Origin: Selaginella moellendorffii
Lineage: Eukaryota > Streptophyta > Lycopodiopsida > Selaginellales > Selaginellaceae
Direction: 5' to 3'
DNA length: 64,000 nt
NCBI RefSeq assembly: GCF_000143415.4
Contig: NW_003314312.1
Coordinates: 859,628-923,627 of the forward strand
Both the position numbers and the translations under genes were made by a program. The notes under the pieces were generated by a model, which saw only the letters and a program-made list of their open reading frames with translations, was not told where the DNA came from and did no database searches. How positions within the stretch are numbered: the first letter of the stretch is position 1; every line of letters begins with the position of its first letter. This document shows, in pieces, positions 1 through 9,261 of the stretch.

Positions 1-1600
1 TTCCATTATTTTAATATAGTATTTGTGTAGTTTGAATTGTTTAGAAAACATCTTCATTTCAGCTCTATAGCATATTGACTACAATATATAATCCATGTAT
101 TTTGAATTTAAAATGTGATTTATAATTTGCGGCTGTGCATCTAATATAACAACACTAAAAAAACTAAAATTATTATTTATAATTGTAAAATTACAAAAGT
201 TAGAAAAACTTATAAACATTCTTAAGAATTTATAAATTTAATAATAATCTAATATCAGTTATATGAAATAATATAATGCATATTCAAGAATATTCTAAGT
301 ATACATATATATCATTTGACTAATAAGAATAAATACTTGGTAGAAATAAGGAAATATTACAATAATAAAAAATAATATTTATTTTCTAACAAAAATAGAT
401 GTTAAAAGTAAGATAAAAATGAAATCTGTATTAAAAACTCCTAGTTTCATTTACAATGTAGTGTGAAAACTATTGCTTAAAATATCAAATTAATGAGTAT
501 TATATAAATTTATTTATTTATATTATATTTATCCATTTAATATATTTCTTACATTAATAAAATTTAAATATGAAATTAATACTAATTTACTTATAAAAGC
601 TAAAATTTAAAATTTATTATGACTAATAGGAGTTTATATTTTTTATTCAAGATGTGAGTTCCAAATATACAACTAAAATCCCGTATATTAATATTAACGT
701 AGTGGGATTTTAGTAGCTATCAGATTTGTTTCAATATAAAGTTTTGGGGCTAATTCAATATACACATTTTTATATTTTACCATATGTCATGTTTTCACAT
801 TCGTGGTGGTGAGGGGTAACTCTAATTATCCTGATAAGTGTTTAGGTTTGTGCTTTTGATTTAGATTTAGCTTCTATATCTTATAAATCTCTCTTATTTG
901 TATAGTTTTTCAACTTTTTATTTTTTGCATTTCTTCTTTTTGTTCATCTTCATGGCAAAATAACAACTTCCTCTTCTTTTGACTTTGGAGTAATAATTAA
1001 TGTAGTTGCTCAATGTTGTATAGTTGTAGCAATCATAGCACATGGTGCACCTCTTTCTACTCTTGTTGCCAATTCTTGTGTTCAACTAAAGTTTTTTTTA
1101 TAGGAATCTTGAGGATGATGTGTAGTATTTGCATGAGTTTCCCACATGTCTCAAAGGGATGGCAATACAATGGTACAATAGTTTAAGAGTGGCAACTTGT
1201 GTAGATTGGAGCCTTCTCTGAAATGTACACGTGGACATCCTAATGATCGTAATGATGCATTTCAGCAATTGTATCATCTTTGTCAATAGTTATTTGAGTT
1301 AGTAATGCAATTTAGTGTCCACTTCCAAAACCTCTTATTTCATGTAAAGCTAAATATATGGTTAGCACTTCGTCAAGATCTTGTGGGCTTGTGCATACAC
1401 TAATTGCAACCACCTTTAATAATGTCATTTAATTGTATAACACTATGAAACATCACCTTTCCCACATATCACTATAAATTTTATAGTTCCACTTTCTATG
1501 GAAGATGATCCTATCACGTTATTGATCCTCTTTATTGATCTTCCAGATTATATGGGAAGAAGCTATTAGTACTAAGTTAAATTTCGCTTATATGTAATAC
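1..1600. other. AT-rich intergenic island, no gene seen
   Basis: Very AT-rich sequence with many stops in all frames. I see only short accidental reading frames and no splice-compatible coding stretch, tandem array or terminal repeat. It is probably old, decayed repeat DNA, because the adjoining 1620-1960 segment is a recognisable retrotransposon remnant. Confidence 0.5.
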
Positions 1601-1619
1601 CAAGTGCTGATGGCTAAAA

Positions 1620-1960
1620 TTAAAGTTCCTAAGGCTACTTTTCATAAATCATTTGGTTTATACAAGTTCTTTATAATGCCAATGAACAATGCTCCAATAG
1701 CTTTCTTTTTAATAAATGATAGACGAGGTTCTTTGTGATATGTTAGAGGTGACTATTAACTTTATTGATGATGTTTTAATCCACTTGAAGGGGATATAGA
1801 AGGAGCACATGTGATATTTGCAAAGTGCTAGATTGGTTGCGGGAAGTTGATTTAAATTTGAAGTAGTCGAAGTGCATACTTAGATCTAAAGACACAACTT
1901 ACCTTGGGTATTATATTTCTCGTAAAGATAACAAAGGTTGTTGAACATCGAATTTATAAA
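1620..1960 (+). pseudogene. Decayed Ty3/gypsy reverse transcriptase fragment
   Basis: Translating the plus strand in shifting frames gives ordered pieces of a gypsy-type reverse transcriptase. First comes a stretch reading FGLYKFFIMPMNNAPIAF, equivalent to the fingers/palm segment before the catalytic motif. Then comes FIDDVLIHLK, equivalent to the YIDD catalytic box, and then SKCILRSKDTTYLGYYIS, equivalent to the conserved segment ending in LGH-IS. Several stops and frameshifts separate the blocks, so it cannot be translated. No LTR or primer-binding site is recognisable nearby. The base composition has drifted to that of the surrounding AT-rich DNA, which suggests an old insertion. Confidence 0.6.
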
Positions 1961-2613
1961 TTTTATTTTATAATGCTAATTGAAATCTATATTATATCAA
2001 GGAGTATTAGTGATATTTAATTAATATTACTTTTTATTGTAGAATATTTTGTAAAATAATAGATTATATTTAATTAATATATTATTTTATTTATTTTGAG
2101 CACATTAAATAATATAAGAAATAGTGAATTCGTTTAAAAGCTCATAAATATCAGAATTCTTTAAAATGTATCGATATAAATAATTCTTCTATTATTTAAA
2201 TGAGGAAAATACTGAGTATCAAAGTATCTATAATTTGTTTAATAAATATACATATTATTATTGTTTTTTATATTATATTCTGCATTTTATATTCAGAATA
2301 TAGGGACTATATATTGTAGTCAAGATACTGTAGAGCTGAAATCAGTTAGAATTTCTTTTTAAACATTGAAGCTACATAAAAGTTACTAAATATTTTTTTA
2401 ATTTTTAATTTTAATTTTATTATTATCTAGAATATATTCAATAATGCATATTTAAAAAATTTCTATTTTACATTTTTTTGTTTTTTTTTTTTTTTTGAGC
2501 TGATTGTGTAGTCAAATAAAAGTGGAATTGAAAGTCATCTTAATTTTACTCAATAAAGTTATATCTTATATATTGATGTTTTTAAAACACTATATTTCAT
2601 TTTAAATATAGAT
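1961..2613. other. AT-rich spacer before the lectin-like gene
   Basis: AT-rich DNA with homopolymer runs, including about 17 T near 2478. No gene, RNA or clear repeat is seen. A core promoter for the next gene should lie here, but many TATA-like strings make a specific call unsafe. Confidence 0.4.
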
Positions 2614-3480
2614 ATGAAATATTTTTATTTTTTATTGTTTTCTATATTCTTTATTAACATAAAAATAATATTTGCTCCAAGACATTTTCCTCCAAAATTT
2701 GGAAGATTAAATATTTTAAACCAGCATGATATCACCAAAATTATTCAGGCTATTAATGGTTTAATATTTACAATTGATCGTGCAAAAAATGATTATATTG
2801 TTCAAACATTTAGTGAACAAACTGAAGTGAGTACGTCACAGGGTATTGTTGATTTAATAATTAAAGTTAAGCCAAAATGTGATGGTGAGGTTACTGAAAC
2901 TATTAAAGGTTTAAATTTAATAATGGGTTTTGATAGAATTTTAAGTACTACTGTTAATTTTATTTGTGAAAATCTTTCTGATTTTTTTCAGAAAGAAACA
3001 GAAAGGTATTCTATACAATATAAACTTAGAGATAATTCTGAACTTTTTTTTGAACAGAAATATGAAAAATATCATACTTTATTTTTAATTTGTCCTCTTG
3101 AAAATAGCATTTTATATCCTGGGTTCAAACTTTATAAAGATCAATTTTTAACATCACCAAATAATAAAATTATTTTATTATTAGATTCAAAGTGCAATCT
3201 TATATTATACTCTAAAAGTCTTAAAATTTGGGAATCTGAGACATCAAGAAATATTTATAGTGATTGCTTTTTGTTATTAAAGTTAAATGGTAATTTGGTT
3301 TTAGTTTATGGTAAAGACATTATATGGGATACTAAAAGTTTTTGTAAGGAAATTCATTGTACCTTAATATCAGTGTTCACTATTCAAAATGTTTGCAATT
3401 TAGTAATTTATAATGCAAAATATCCTAATAATGTTTTATGGTCGTTAAAAGCTTCACATCATAATCTTTGTTTTATTTAA
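2614..3480 (+). CDS. Secreted GNA-type (bulb) lectin-domain protein, very AT-rich
   Basis: Single-exon frame of 288 residues. Residues 1-20 form a hydrophobic signal peptide (MKYFYFLLFSIFFINIKIIF), so secretion is expected. Residues about 30-165 form a domain I do not recognise. Residues about 170-285 have the layout of a monocot-mannose-binding (GNA, B-type) lectin, with three internal repeats centred on CNLILY, GNLVLVY and CNLVIY, each followed by a W or Y strand end. The family's binding motif is QxDxNxVxY. Here Asn and Tyr are mostly kept, but the Asp is replaced in all three repeats and Gln is kept only in the third, so mannose binding may be weak or lost. Codons are almost all A/T-ending, unlike the GC-rich genes from 4 kb onward. 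The N-terminal half could be another carbohydrate-binding or inhibitor domain; I cannot assign it. Confidence 0.7.
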   Translation: MKYFYFLLFSIFFINIKIIFAPRHFPPKFGRLNILNQHDITKIIQAINGLIFTIDRAKNDYIVQTFSEQTEVSTSQGIVDLIIKVKPKCDGEVTETIKGLNLIMGFDRILSTTVNFICENLSDFFQKETERYSIQYKLRDNSELFFEQKYEKYHTLFLICPLENSILYPGFKLYKDQFLTSPNNKIILLLDSKCNLILYSKSLKIWESETSRNIYSDCFLLLKLNGNLVLVYGKDIIWDTKSFCKEIHCTLISVFTIQNVCNLVIYNAKYPNNVLWSLKASHHNLCFI

Positions 3481-4074
3481 ATTGAAAGACTTAATTTTTA
3501 TTTTATAAACGTTTTAATATATTTAATAAATTTATAGAATATAGATAATAATAATCTATAATTTGATCTCCTCCTACAATTATGCTGAATATCACCATTC
3601 ATAAACCTCTGAGTATAATAATAATAAATTGCTATGTGTTTCTGTAGCAACACTTGGTTTGCTTAATAGTAGTGTTATTCTTACTTATTAATCTAATTGA
3701 TCAAATAAAATTTATATTTATAAGCATATTTATAATTTATAAACACAAGATTATCAACAATTAGATGATAGAATAAAAATGAACATACTAGAAAGGGTTT
3801 AAGAAATTTTATAATTTATAAACATGTTTATAAAATTATAAATACAAGACTAATGTAAATGAATTACAATCATCGATGGTAGAATATTCTAAACTATTTA
3901 AGAATATTCTAGATATATCAAACCAACATAGGATATACCTGGGTATTCTTGAATATTCTATAATTTAATTGTTGATATTACCACTACTTAAGCAAACCAA
4001 AAATAACAGTTTCTTAATGTCAATTGCTAGAAATAATTAACGTTGTTGATAATTTGATTCCATATACACATCTT
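3481..4074. other. AT-rich intergenic, nothing specific seen
   Basis: Contains short dispersed AT-rich similarities (recurring strings such as 'ataatttataaacatg' and 'agaatattctaga') but no gene, RNA or clear transposon end. It separates the lectin-like gene from the convergent LRR gene. Confidence 0.4.
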
Positions 4075-5460
4075 CTAATCAAGCAAAGCTAGTAGAAGCA
4101 CCAGCAAAAAGAGCAGCAAGGATCTCTGCCTGGACAACAATCCGCTGTTGGCAGCACCACTATTGCTGCTGGAAGACAATGATGATCCCTGACTACTACA
4201 CGAGCTCAAATTCTTGGTGGAAACGTTCCTTGGCACGTCCACAGTGAGGCACAGATCTACGTTCCCACGAAGATCCAAGTTCTCGCCCAGCCTGTAGAGG
4301 AAATCTCTTTGGAAAGGCACCGGTCCGGAGAGAAGATTGTTGCTGAGATTGAGATGATAGATGTTGGAGAGCCTGGCAATGCTGGAAGGAATGCTACCAT
4401 TGAGAAGATTGTCCTCGAGAGAGAGCTCGCTGAGATAGATCAAATCCCCCAAGCTCGCGGGAATGGAACCGAAGTATCCAGAGCTGGAGAGGCTGAGCTC
4501 CGAGAGATTGGTGAGCTTGCTCCAAAAATCCGGGAGCTCCACGCGCATTGGATTGCCGTGGAGGATGAGGTACTCGATCCCCACGAGATTGGCCAGTGAT
4601 TGGGGCAACTCGCCCGTGAGCTCGTTGTCACTGAGCGCCAAGAATTTCAAGCCCGCCAAGGATCCCAGCGAGGATGGGATCCTTCCCGTGAGGCGATTGC
4701 CGCTGAGATCCATCTTCTGGAGCTGGGATGCCTCCCCGATCGAGGATGGAATGTGCCCGGAGAGAAGATTTCCATTAAGATCCAGGATGCTGAGGCTCTT
4801 GATCGCGCCAAGCTCCCCTGGAATCGCCCCGGAGAGGGCATTGTAGCTCAGATCGATGTGCTCGACCTTGGCCAGATCGCCCAGCTCCTTGGGGATTTGC
4901 CCCGAGAGGCCATTCTGCGAGAGGGAGAGGACCTCGAGCTTGGAGAGGCGCCCAATCTCGCTGGGGATCTCTCCCACCAGCGATGGATTCCCTCGCAGGC
5001 TGAGCATCTGGAGCGAGGAGGCGAGCTTGGAGATCCCGGGGACGATGGTGGTCTTGGAATCCACGAAGCAATTGAGGATGAAGAGGCCGCGCAGGGACTT
5101 GAGCTGGAGGAGCGATGGATCCATGGTGGCATTGCGCTTGCAAGTCGAGTTGGGCAGCGATCCAAAGTCGATGCGCGTGACGTGAGAGAGGCCATCGTCT
5201 TGCTGCTCGCAGTGGATGCCCGGCCATGGAGTGCTGCTACACGGGTGTGGGTAGTGCCGCCGCCACTCAATCTCCATCGTCAGAGCTTCCATCACCCGGA
5301 AGAGCGATTCCAGCTCGTTGGGATCCATGAAAGGGTCCGGCTGCTCGTAGTCCGAGTGGACAATGTGAGATGACCCTTCCTCTGCTCGTCCATGGATTCT
5401 TTCGCTGGAGATCGTCCTGGGAAGTGAAGCTAGCAGCAGCAGCACCACCACCATCGCCAT
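4075..5460 (-). CDS. LRR receptor-like protein without kinase, probably GPI-anchored (PII-2/RLP29-like)
   Basis: Minus-strand single exon. The open frame reaches 5616, but the signal peptide (MAMVVVLLLLASLPRTISS) begins at the Met encoded at 5460. I take that as the start; the upstream extension is a low-complexity imperfect duplication. The mature protein has an N-terminal cap with Cys pairs, then about ten plant-type LRRs with the LxGxIP signature, then a Cys-containing C-cap. A Ser-rich tail and a terminal hydrophobic run (SLLLFLLVLLLALL) suggest a GPI attachment signal, with no cytoplasmic kinase. The order PDPF...W...PCSSTPWPGIHC, then a first segment LKSLRGLFILNCF, matches the Piriformospora-insensitive-2 / RLP29 group of cell-surface LRR proteins. 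Expected role: apoplastic ligand sensing with a partner kinase. Subfamily identity is moderately sure. Confidence 0.85.
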   Translation of the reverse strand: MAMVVVLLLLASLPRTISSERIHGRAEEGSSHIVHSDYEQPDPFMDPNELESLFRVMEALTMEIEWRRHYPHPCSSTPWPGIHCEQQDDGLSHVTRIDFGSLPNSTCKRNATMDPSLLQLKSLRGLFILNCFVDSKTTIVPGISKLASSLQMLSLRGNPSLVGEIPSEIGRLSKLEVLSLSQNGLSGQIPKELGDLAKVEHIDLSYNALSGAIPGELGAIKSLSILDLNGNLLSGHIPSSIGEASQLQKMDLSGNRLTGRIPSSLGSLAGLKFLALSDNELTGELPQSLANLVGIEYLILHGNPMRVELPDFWSKLTNLSELSLSSSGYFGSIPASLGDLIYLSELSLEDNLLNGSIPSSIARLSNIYHLNLSNNLLSGPVPFQRDFLYRLGENLDLRGNVDLCLTVDVPRNVSTKNLSSCSSQGSSLSSSSNSGAANSGLLSRQRSLLLFLLVLLLALLD

Positions 5461-5616
5461 CTTTGCTACGTTGTCATGGAGCCTGTGGCGCTTTGGATTC
5501 TCTCTGCTGGCCATTATCATCCTTGTCCTGGAGGGTGATCTAGCTCCATCTCTGCTGCTGCTCGTCATCACTGCTCTTCCCGATCTAGCTCCAACTCTGC
5601 TGCTGCCCGCCATCAC

Positions 5617-6950
5617 TGCTCTTCTCGATCATCAAACGGAGTAGCTTCGCCCTCCCTCGTCTTTGTGTCTCCGTCGACGATGCACAGTGGTGGTGGTGGC
5701 GATGGAGATCCTGGAAGAAGGAAAACAAAAGTAATGCGCTGCAAGTATTGAGATTTCAAACCTGTGCATGAGTTATTTATTCCTGTCCCTTCGCTGCTTT
5801 CTCGTCTTTCTCCTGTTACCAATCCACTCCACGGCTCCTCGAGGCATATTTTATCGATCGGGTAAATGCGATAGATCTCATGTAAAGCAACGTCCTGGAA
5901 CAATGTGTAATCCCGGATCCCCGAGCGTAAGTGACTTGCTATGATTTCTGGCAGAGTAAACAATAACCTTGTTCTGTGCATTGTCTCCCTTTGACAACAG
6001 GGTTGAACGCAAACATTTCATGTCACCGCGGCCCTTCTTTTCGCGGACATAAAAGGACCAACTTGCAAGGAACTTCCATTCTTCCTCTCTCTCTCTCTTT
6101 CCTGTGATGCTGTAGACTATTAGAACAAAGCCAGGTTTAAAGCCGGGAGCTAAGTACCTCGCGCCTTGGATCTATCTCCGCTATAAAACTCCCTGATCAA
6201 GGCACAGTTCTTAGGAAGAATAGATTTCCAATTTCACTAGGTACCTTGCATGCCCGCTCGAAAGTTGGATGTTAAACAATCCCCCCAGGCGCATTCTTTA
6301 GCTCTCTTGCTTTTCTTTTTGTTTGCTTTTCCCTCTCCATGCTGGGTCCATGAGTTACGTGCATCGTACTACGTACAGTGCGATTTCCTCCACGCATTAG
6401 CTGTGACGTAGCAACAGGAGCAGAGTCAAGGATAACACTCAAATGAACTCATTCAAGAACTTATCGACTTACCACCCGCAGCAGAGGGTGCCAAATTCTT
6501 AAAAGCTCCAGTTGGTGGAGAAGAATTGAGGAAGAAACGTCGTACTTCCTTTGTCTCACTCAGCATGTAGCGATCAAATCAGGCACACACGCATGCTGCA
6601 GCACAGCACACATGCACACAATGGCTGTTCCTGCCCTCTGCTGGTACAAGTCTTTCCTGCGTATGCCATGCCTGGGCAATTGCTTCTGCCCCCACCATTT
6701 ATCGCAACATGCCAGCCAGCCGTTTGTTGCTGCTGCTGTTGCTGCTGCAAGATCCAAACAAAACTTAGGAAGGCCGAATATTTCGTGCTTACCTCATAAG
6801 CGTGGACGAAGCTCCCGCTGGACCACGAGGAATTAGTTGATAGCAAAGATCTCCAGCTGAAATCCTGAAAAGCAGACACACAATCCGGCAGCAGCAGCGA
6901 CGTCTTTCCAAGACCAAAGCTTTTGATTGTAGTACCTGTGCCTGGCGCGG
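5617..6950. other. Intergenic region upstream of the LRR gene
   Basis: Contains the LRR gene's presumed promoter (minus strand) and a CAG/CTG-rich patch near 6720-6760. Reading frames here are short, lack family resemblance and are not joined by convincing splice sites. A frame of 122 codons (5613-5981, minus) overlaps the LRR leader and looks like 5' untranslated sequence. Confidence 0.4.
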
Positions 6951-6954
6951 GTGG

Positions 6955-7440
6955 TCAAGAATTACACTTAAACCAGTCCAAGCGTTGCAAATCCAAAACG
7001 AGCAAGGCGTTCAAAGTCAAGAACCCGAAAGGCAGTGACAACAACGACGCTCCAACAACAGCAAACAAGAACATCAGTGCAAGTTGCAAAGTAATATCTG
7101 GATGCATACCACCAGCCGGTGGCACCAGTCGGAAGAAACCGATCCGCAGAAGCACATGAGCGTTGTCATAAGTTGGGTGATGCGTTGGTGACGACCCAAA
7201 GAGGTGCGCTTTAAATAAAAATCCCAGCTTTTTCCATCCTTTTACTTGGAGTAGAATAAGCCCAAGGCTGTCCTCCTCCTCCTCAGCTCTGCCAAGAAAC
7301 TTAAGTAGTACCCCCGCAGGATTTCAGAGGATAAAAATACAAAAGAGAGAGAGAAAGAGCACTCACCACCACATACTTGCATTTTTCTTCTTCCTCCGAG
7401 CAGCAGAGCTGCCTGGAATTGTTGAAGATCCTGTGCACCC
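6955..7440 (-). CDS. Possible spliced small membrane protein (uncertain)
   Basis: On the minus strand an open segment from about 7440 to 7377 ends at a GTATGT donor. It joins in frame to an acceptor after TTGGCAG at 7288, then stays open to a stop at 6955. The joined frame has an acidic cluster (SEEEEKCK then AEEEED) and a hydrophobic helix-like stretch reading LALMFLFAVVGASLLSLPFG. The 5' end is not found: an in-frame stop lies just upstream of 7440, so another exon would be needed. I recognise no family. It could be a chance frame next to the PPR pseudogene. Confidence 0.25.
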
Positions 7441-7779
7441 ACGTGCCAATCTTTCTCGGATTTCATACTTAAAATATACGCCCAGTGCCGCCCTCGATGT
7501 CATGGTTACAAACATCGCCGTTCTGTTCTGTCCACTTGTTTATGTATTCGGGGAAAAAACTAAGGTTGTGTGCCAGGACCATAGCCATTTTTTATCCAAA
7601 TGCACCGATGTTACTTTAGGAATTTCTCTGCTTCGAACGTAGCGAACATCCAAGGATCAAGAACTCCCTGAAAGAGAAGAGAAAATAGAATGGTGTCGAA
7701 TCGAACAAACAGGATCACAAGGAATGCAAAGACATACCCAGAGTGTATAGACTATGCGTGATCTGCGGCTGGCTATTCT

Positions 7780-8790
7780 TCTCCTTATATTGCTGCCATG
7801 CAATCTTCAAAGGGATTGGGCTTGTCATTTGGCCAAGTACCTCTCCGCAAAAGTTTGTCTTTTGATGACAAAGTGACTCGGAAAGCACTGCGAACGCGAA
7901 GCATGTCTTCTGCTTTTCCATCTGACGTGCCACACCCTGCCTTAAACCATCTCTTCAAATATATTTGAGACCTGAACACAAGAACAGAACCATCAGTACG
8001 ATGGATGCTTGAAAATCATATCAGACCTCGTCGAGCTTCTCGGGCCTAATCAATGCTTTCATGAGCGTTGTATAAGTTATCTTGTCAGCTGTCAATCCCT
8101 GAAACCGAAAACATCAAAAGGTCGCAGCGAACAAAACGTACAGCTTCGTTTGATGTATTCAAACACCGGGAACACCACCTGACCAGACTAAACGCGTTGA
8201 TCACCAGGTGTATCTCAATATTTTTCATGCTCGCACATTCCCTGCAAGAGCATCACCTCGTTCGAGAACACCGGAATGAAAGAATCGAAAAGCATAAACA
8301 CGGTACCAGTTGAGCTGAGTAAGCCGCTGGCGACGGTCCCATTCCATCGCCTGGACTGGAACAAGCGTGCATGAATGTATATATCCACAAAGGTTGTGCT
8401 TGGAAACAGTCACTCGGAACGCATCTCCTCGACAGTTGGTTCACGTCATGCCACCGGTCCTGCTCTTGTTGAAAGTTTGAGCCGTCAGCTTCCTAAGAGT
8501 TCCAAGACACCATTCGAAACATCTCTCGCAAGAGCTTCAGCCTTTGGGCTGTGTAGAGGAGTTCGGCCAGATATGACAGTCTCGCATCTCCTCCCGGGCG
8601 AGCATAAGCACCAACGAGCAGGCAGTAAGTTATCGTCGTCCCTGACACTGTCTATTAGCCTTTCCTCGAGTAGCCACCGAGCAAGCATCAAGGATATATA
8701 GTTATCCCGGAAGCTTGCAACTTCTCCACGGAATTTGTGAACTTGCAAAGATGAGAGGACTCCTTCAGCTTGTATATCCACAACACCATG
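7780..8790 (-). pseudogene. CRP1-type P-class PPR pseudogene
   Basis: Ordered pieces of a pentatricopeptide-repeat protein are readable on the minus strand in changing frames. They are a repeat start ITYCLLVGAYARPG (about 8640), a segment IHLVINAF then VVFPVFEYIKR (about 8220-8130), the very characteristic TADKITYTTLMKALIRPEKL (about 8095-8040), and after a short intron-like gap EEMV then KAGCGTSDGKAEDMLR (about 7970-7890). The last two blocks match the C-terminal repeats of the chloroplast RNA-processing factor CRP1 (At5g42310 type). Frame changes, stops and a one-base slip after EEMV argue for a dead gene. Functional copies would act on chloroplast mRNA processing and translation. Confidence 0.6.
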
Positions 8791-9261
8791 GTCTAAATTT
8801 TTCCATAGTCCTTGTTCTCTACGTTGAATCCACGACGCTGATAGAGCTTTAGTTTCTTCTCTCTTCCATTCTTTCTAAGAGCGAAGCTCTAAACGGTTCT
8901 ATCAAAAAAAAAATCCCTCTTTTTCCAATCTCTCGAGCAATGCCGCATCAATTTCATATAGCGAAGCGTACCTCCCACCACGCCGCCCTCCTCCAAAACC
9001 CTACGTTCGTCATTCTTGGATCCATCGCCGTGGCGACATGAATGCACAGCTCAAGAACCCTAAAAGAACTTACAAATGATAGCTTAAATACATTCATGTT
9101 TGAGGAACCCTAGAAGCAGTGGGGCGATGGCGCTGTGTTTCTGACCGATTGTGAGGTGAGCTTTGGTGATTGTCTGATGCGCTGCGTGAATGGTGCTTGA
9201 TTCTCCTGTATTTCTAGCTGGATTCGTCCATGGGATGCGCCAGTAGAGCCTCCAAATCAGG

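Noticed and set aside
2614-3480. N-terminal half of the AT-rich lectin as a cystatin
   Set aside because: The central QxVxG motif and the C-terminal Trp are not present in register; left unassigned.
4309-5373. Several long plus-strand frames opposite the LRR gene
   Set aside because: They mirror the LRR repeat periodicity and are shadows of the minus-strand gene, with no independent motif.
5461-5616. N-terminal extension of the LRR protein starting at 5616
   Set aside because: It would put about 52 low-complexity residues before an ideal signal peptide; the start at 5460 is more likely.
5613-5981. 122-codon minus-strand frame upstream of the LRR gene
   Set aside because: Overlaps the LRR leader, no signal or domain, composition of untranslated sequence.
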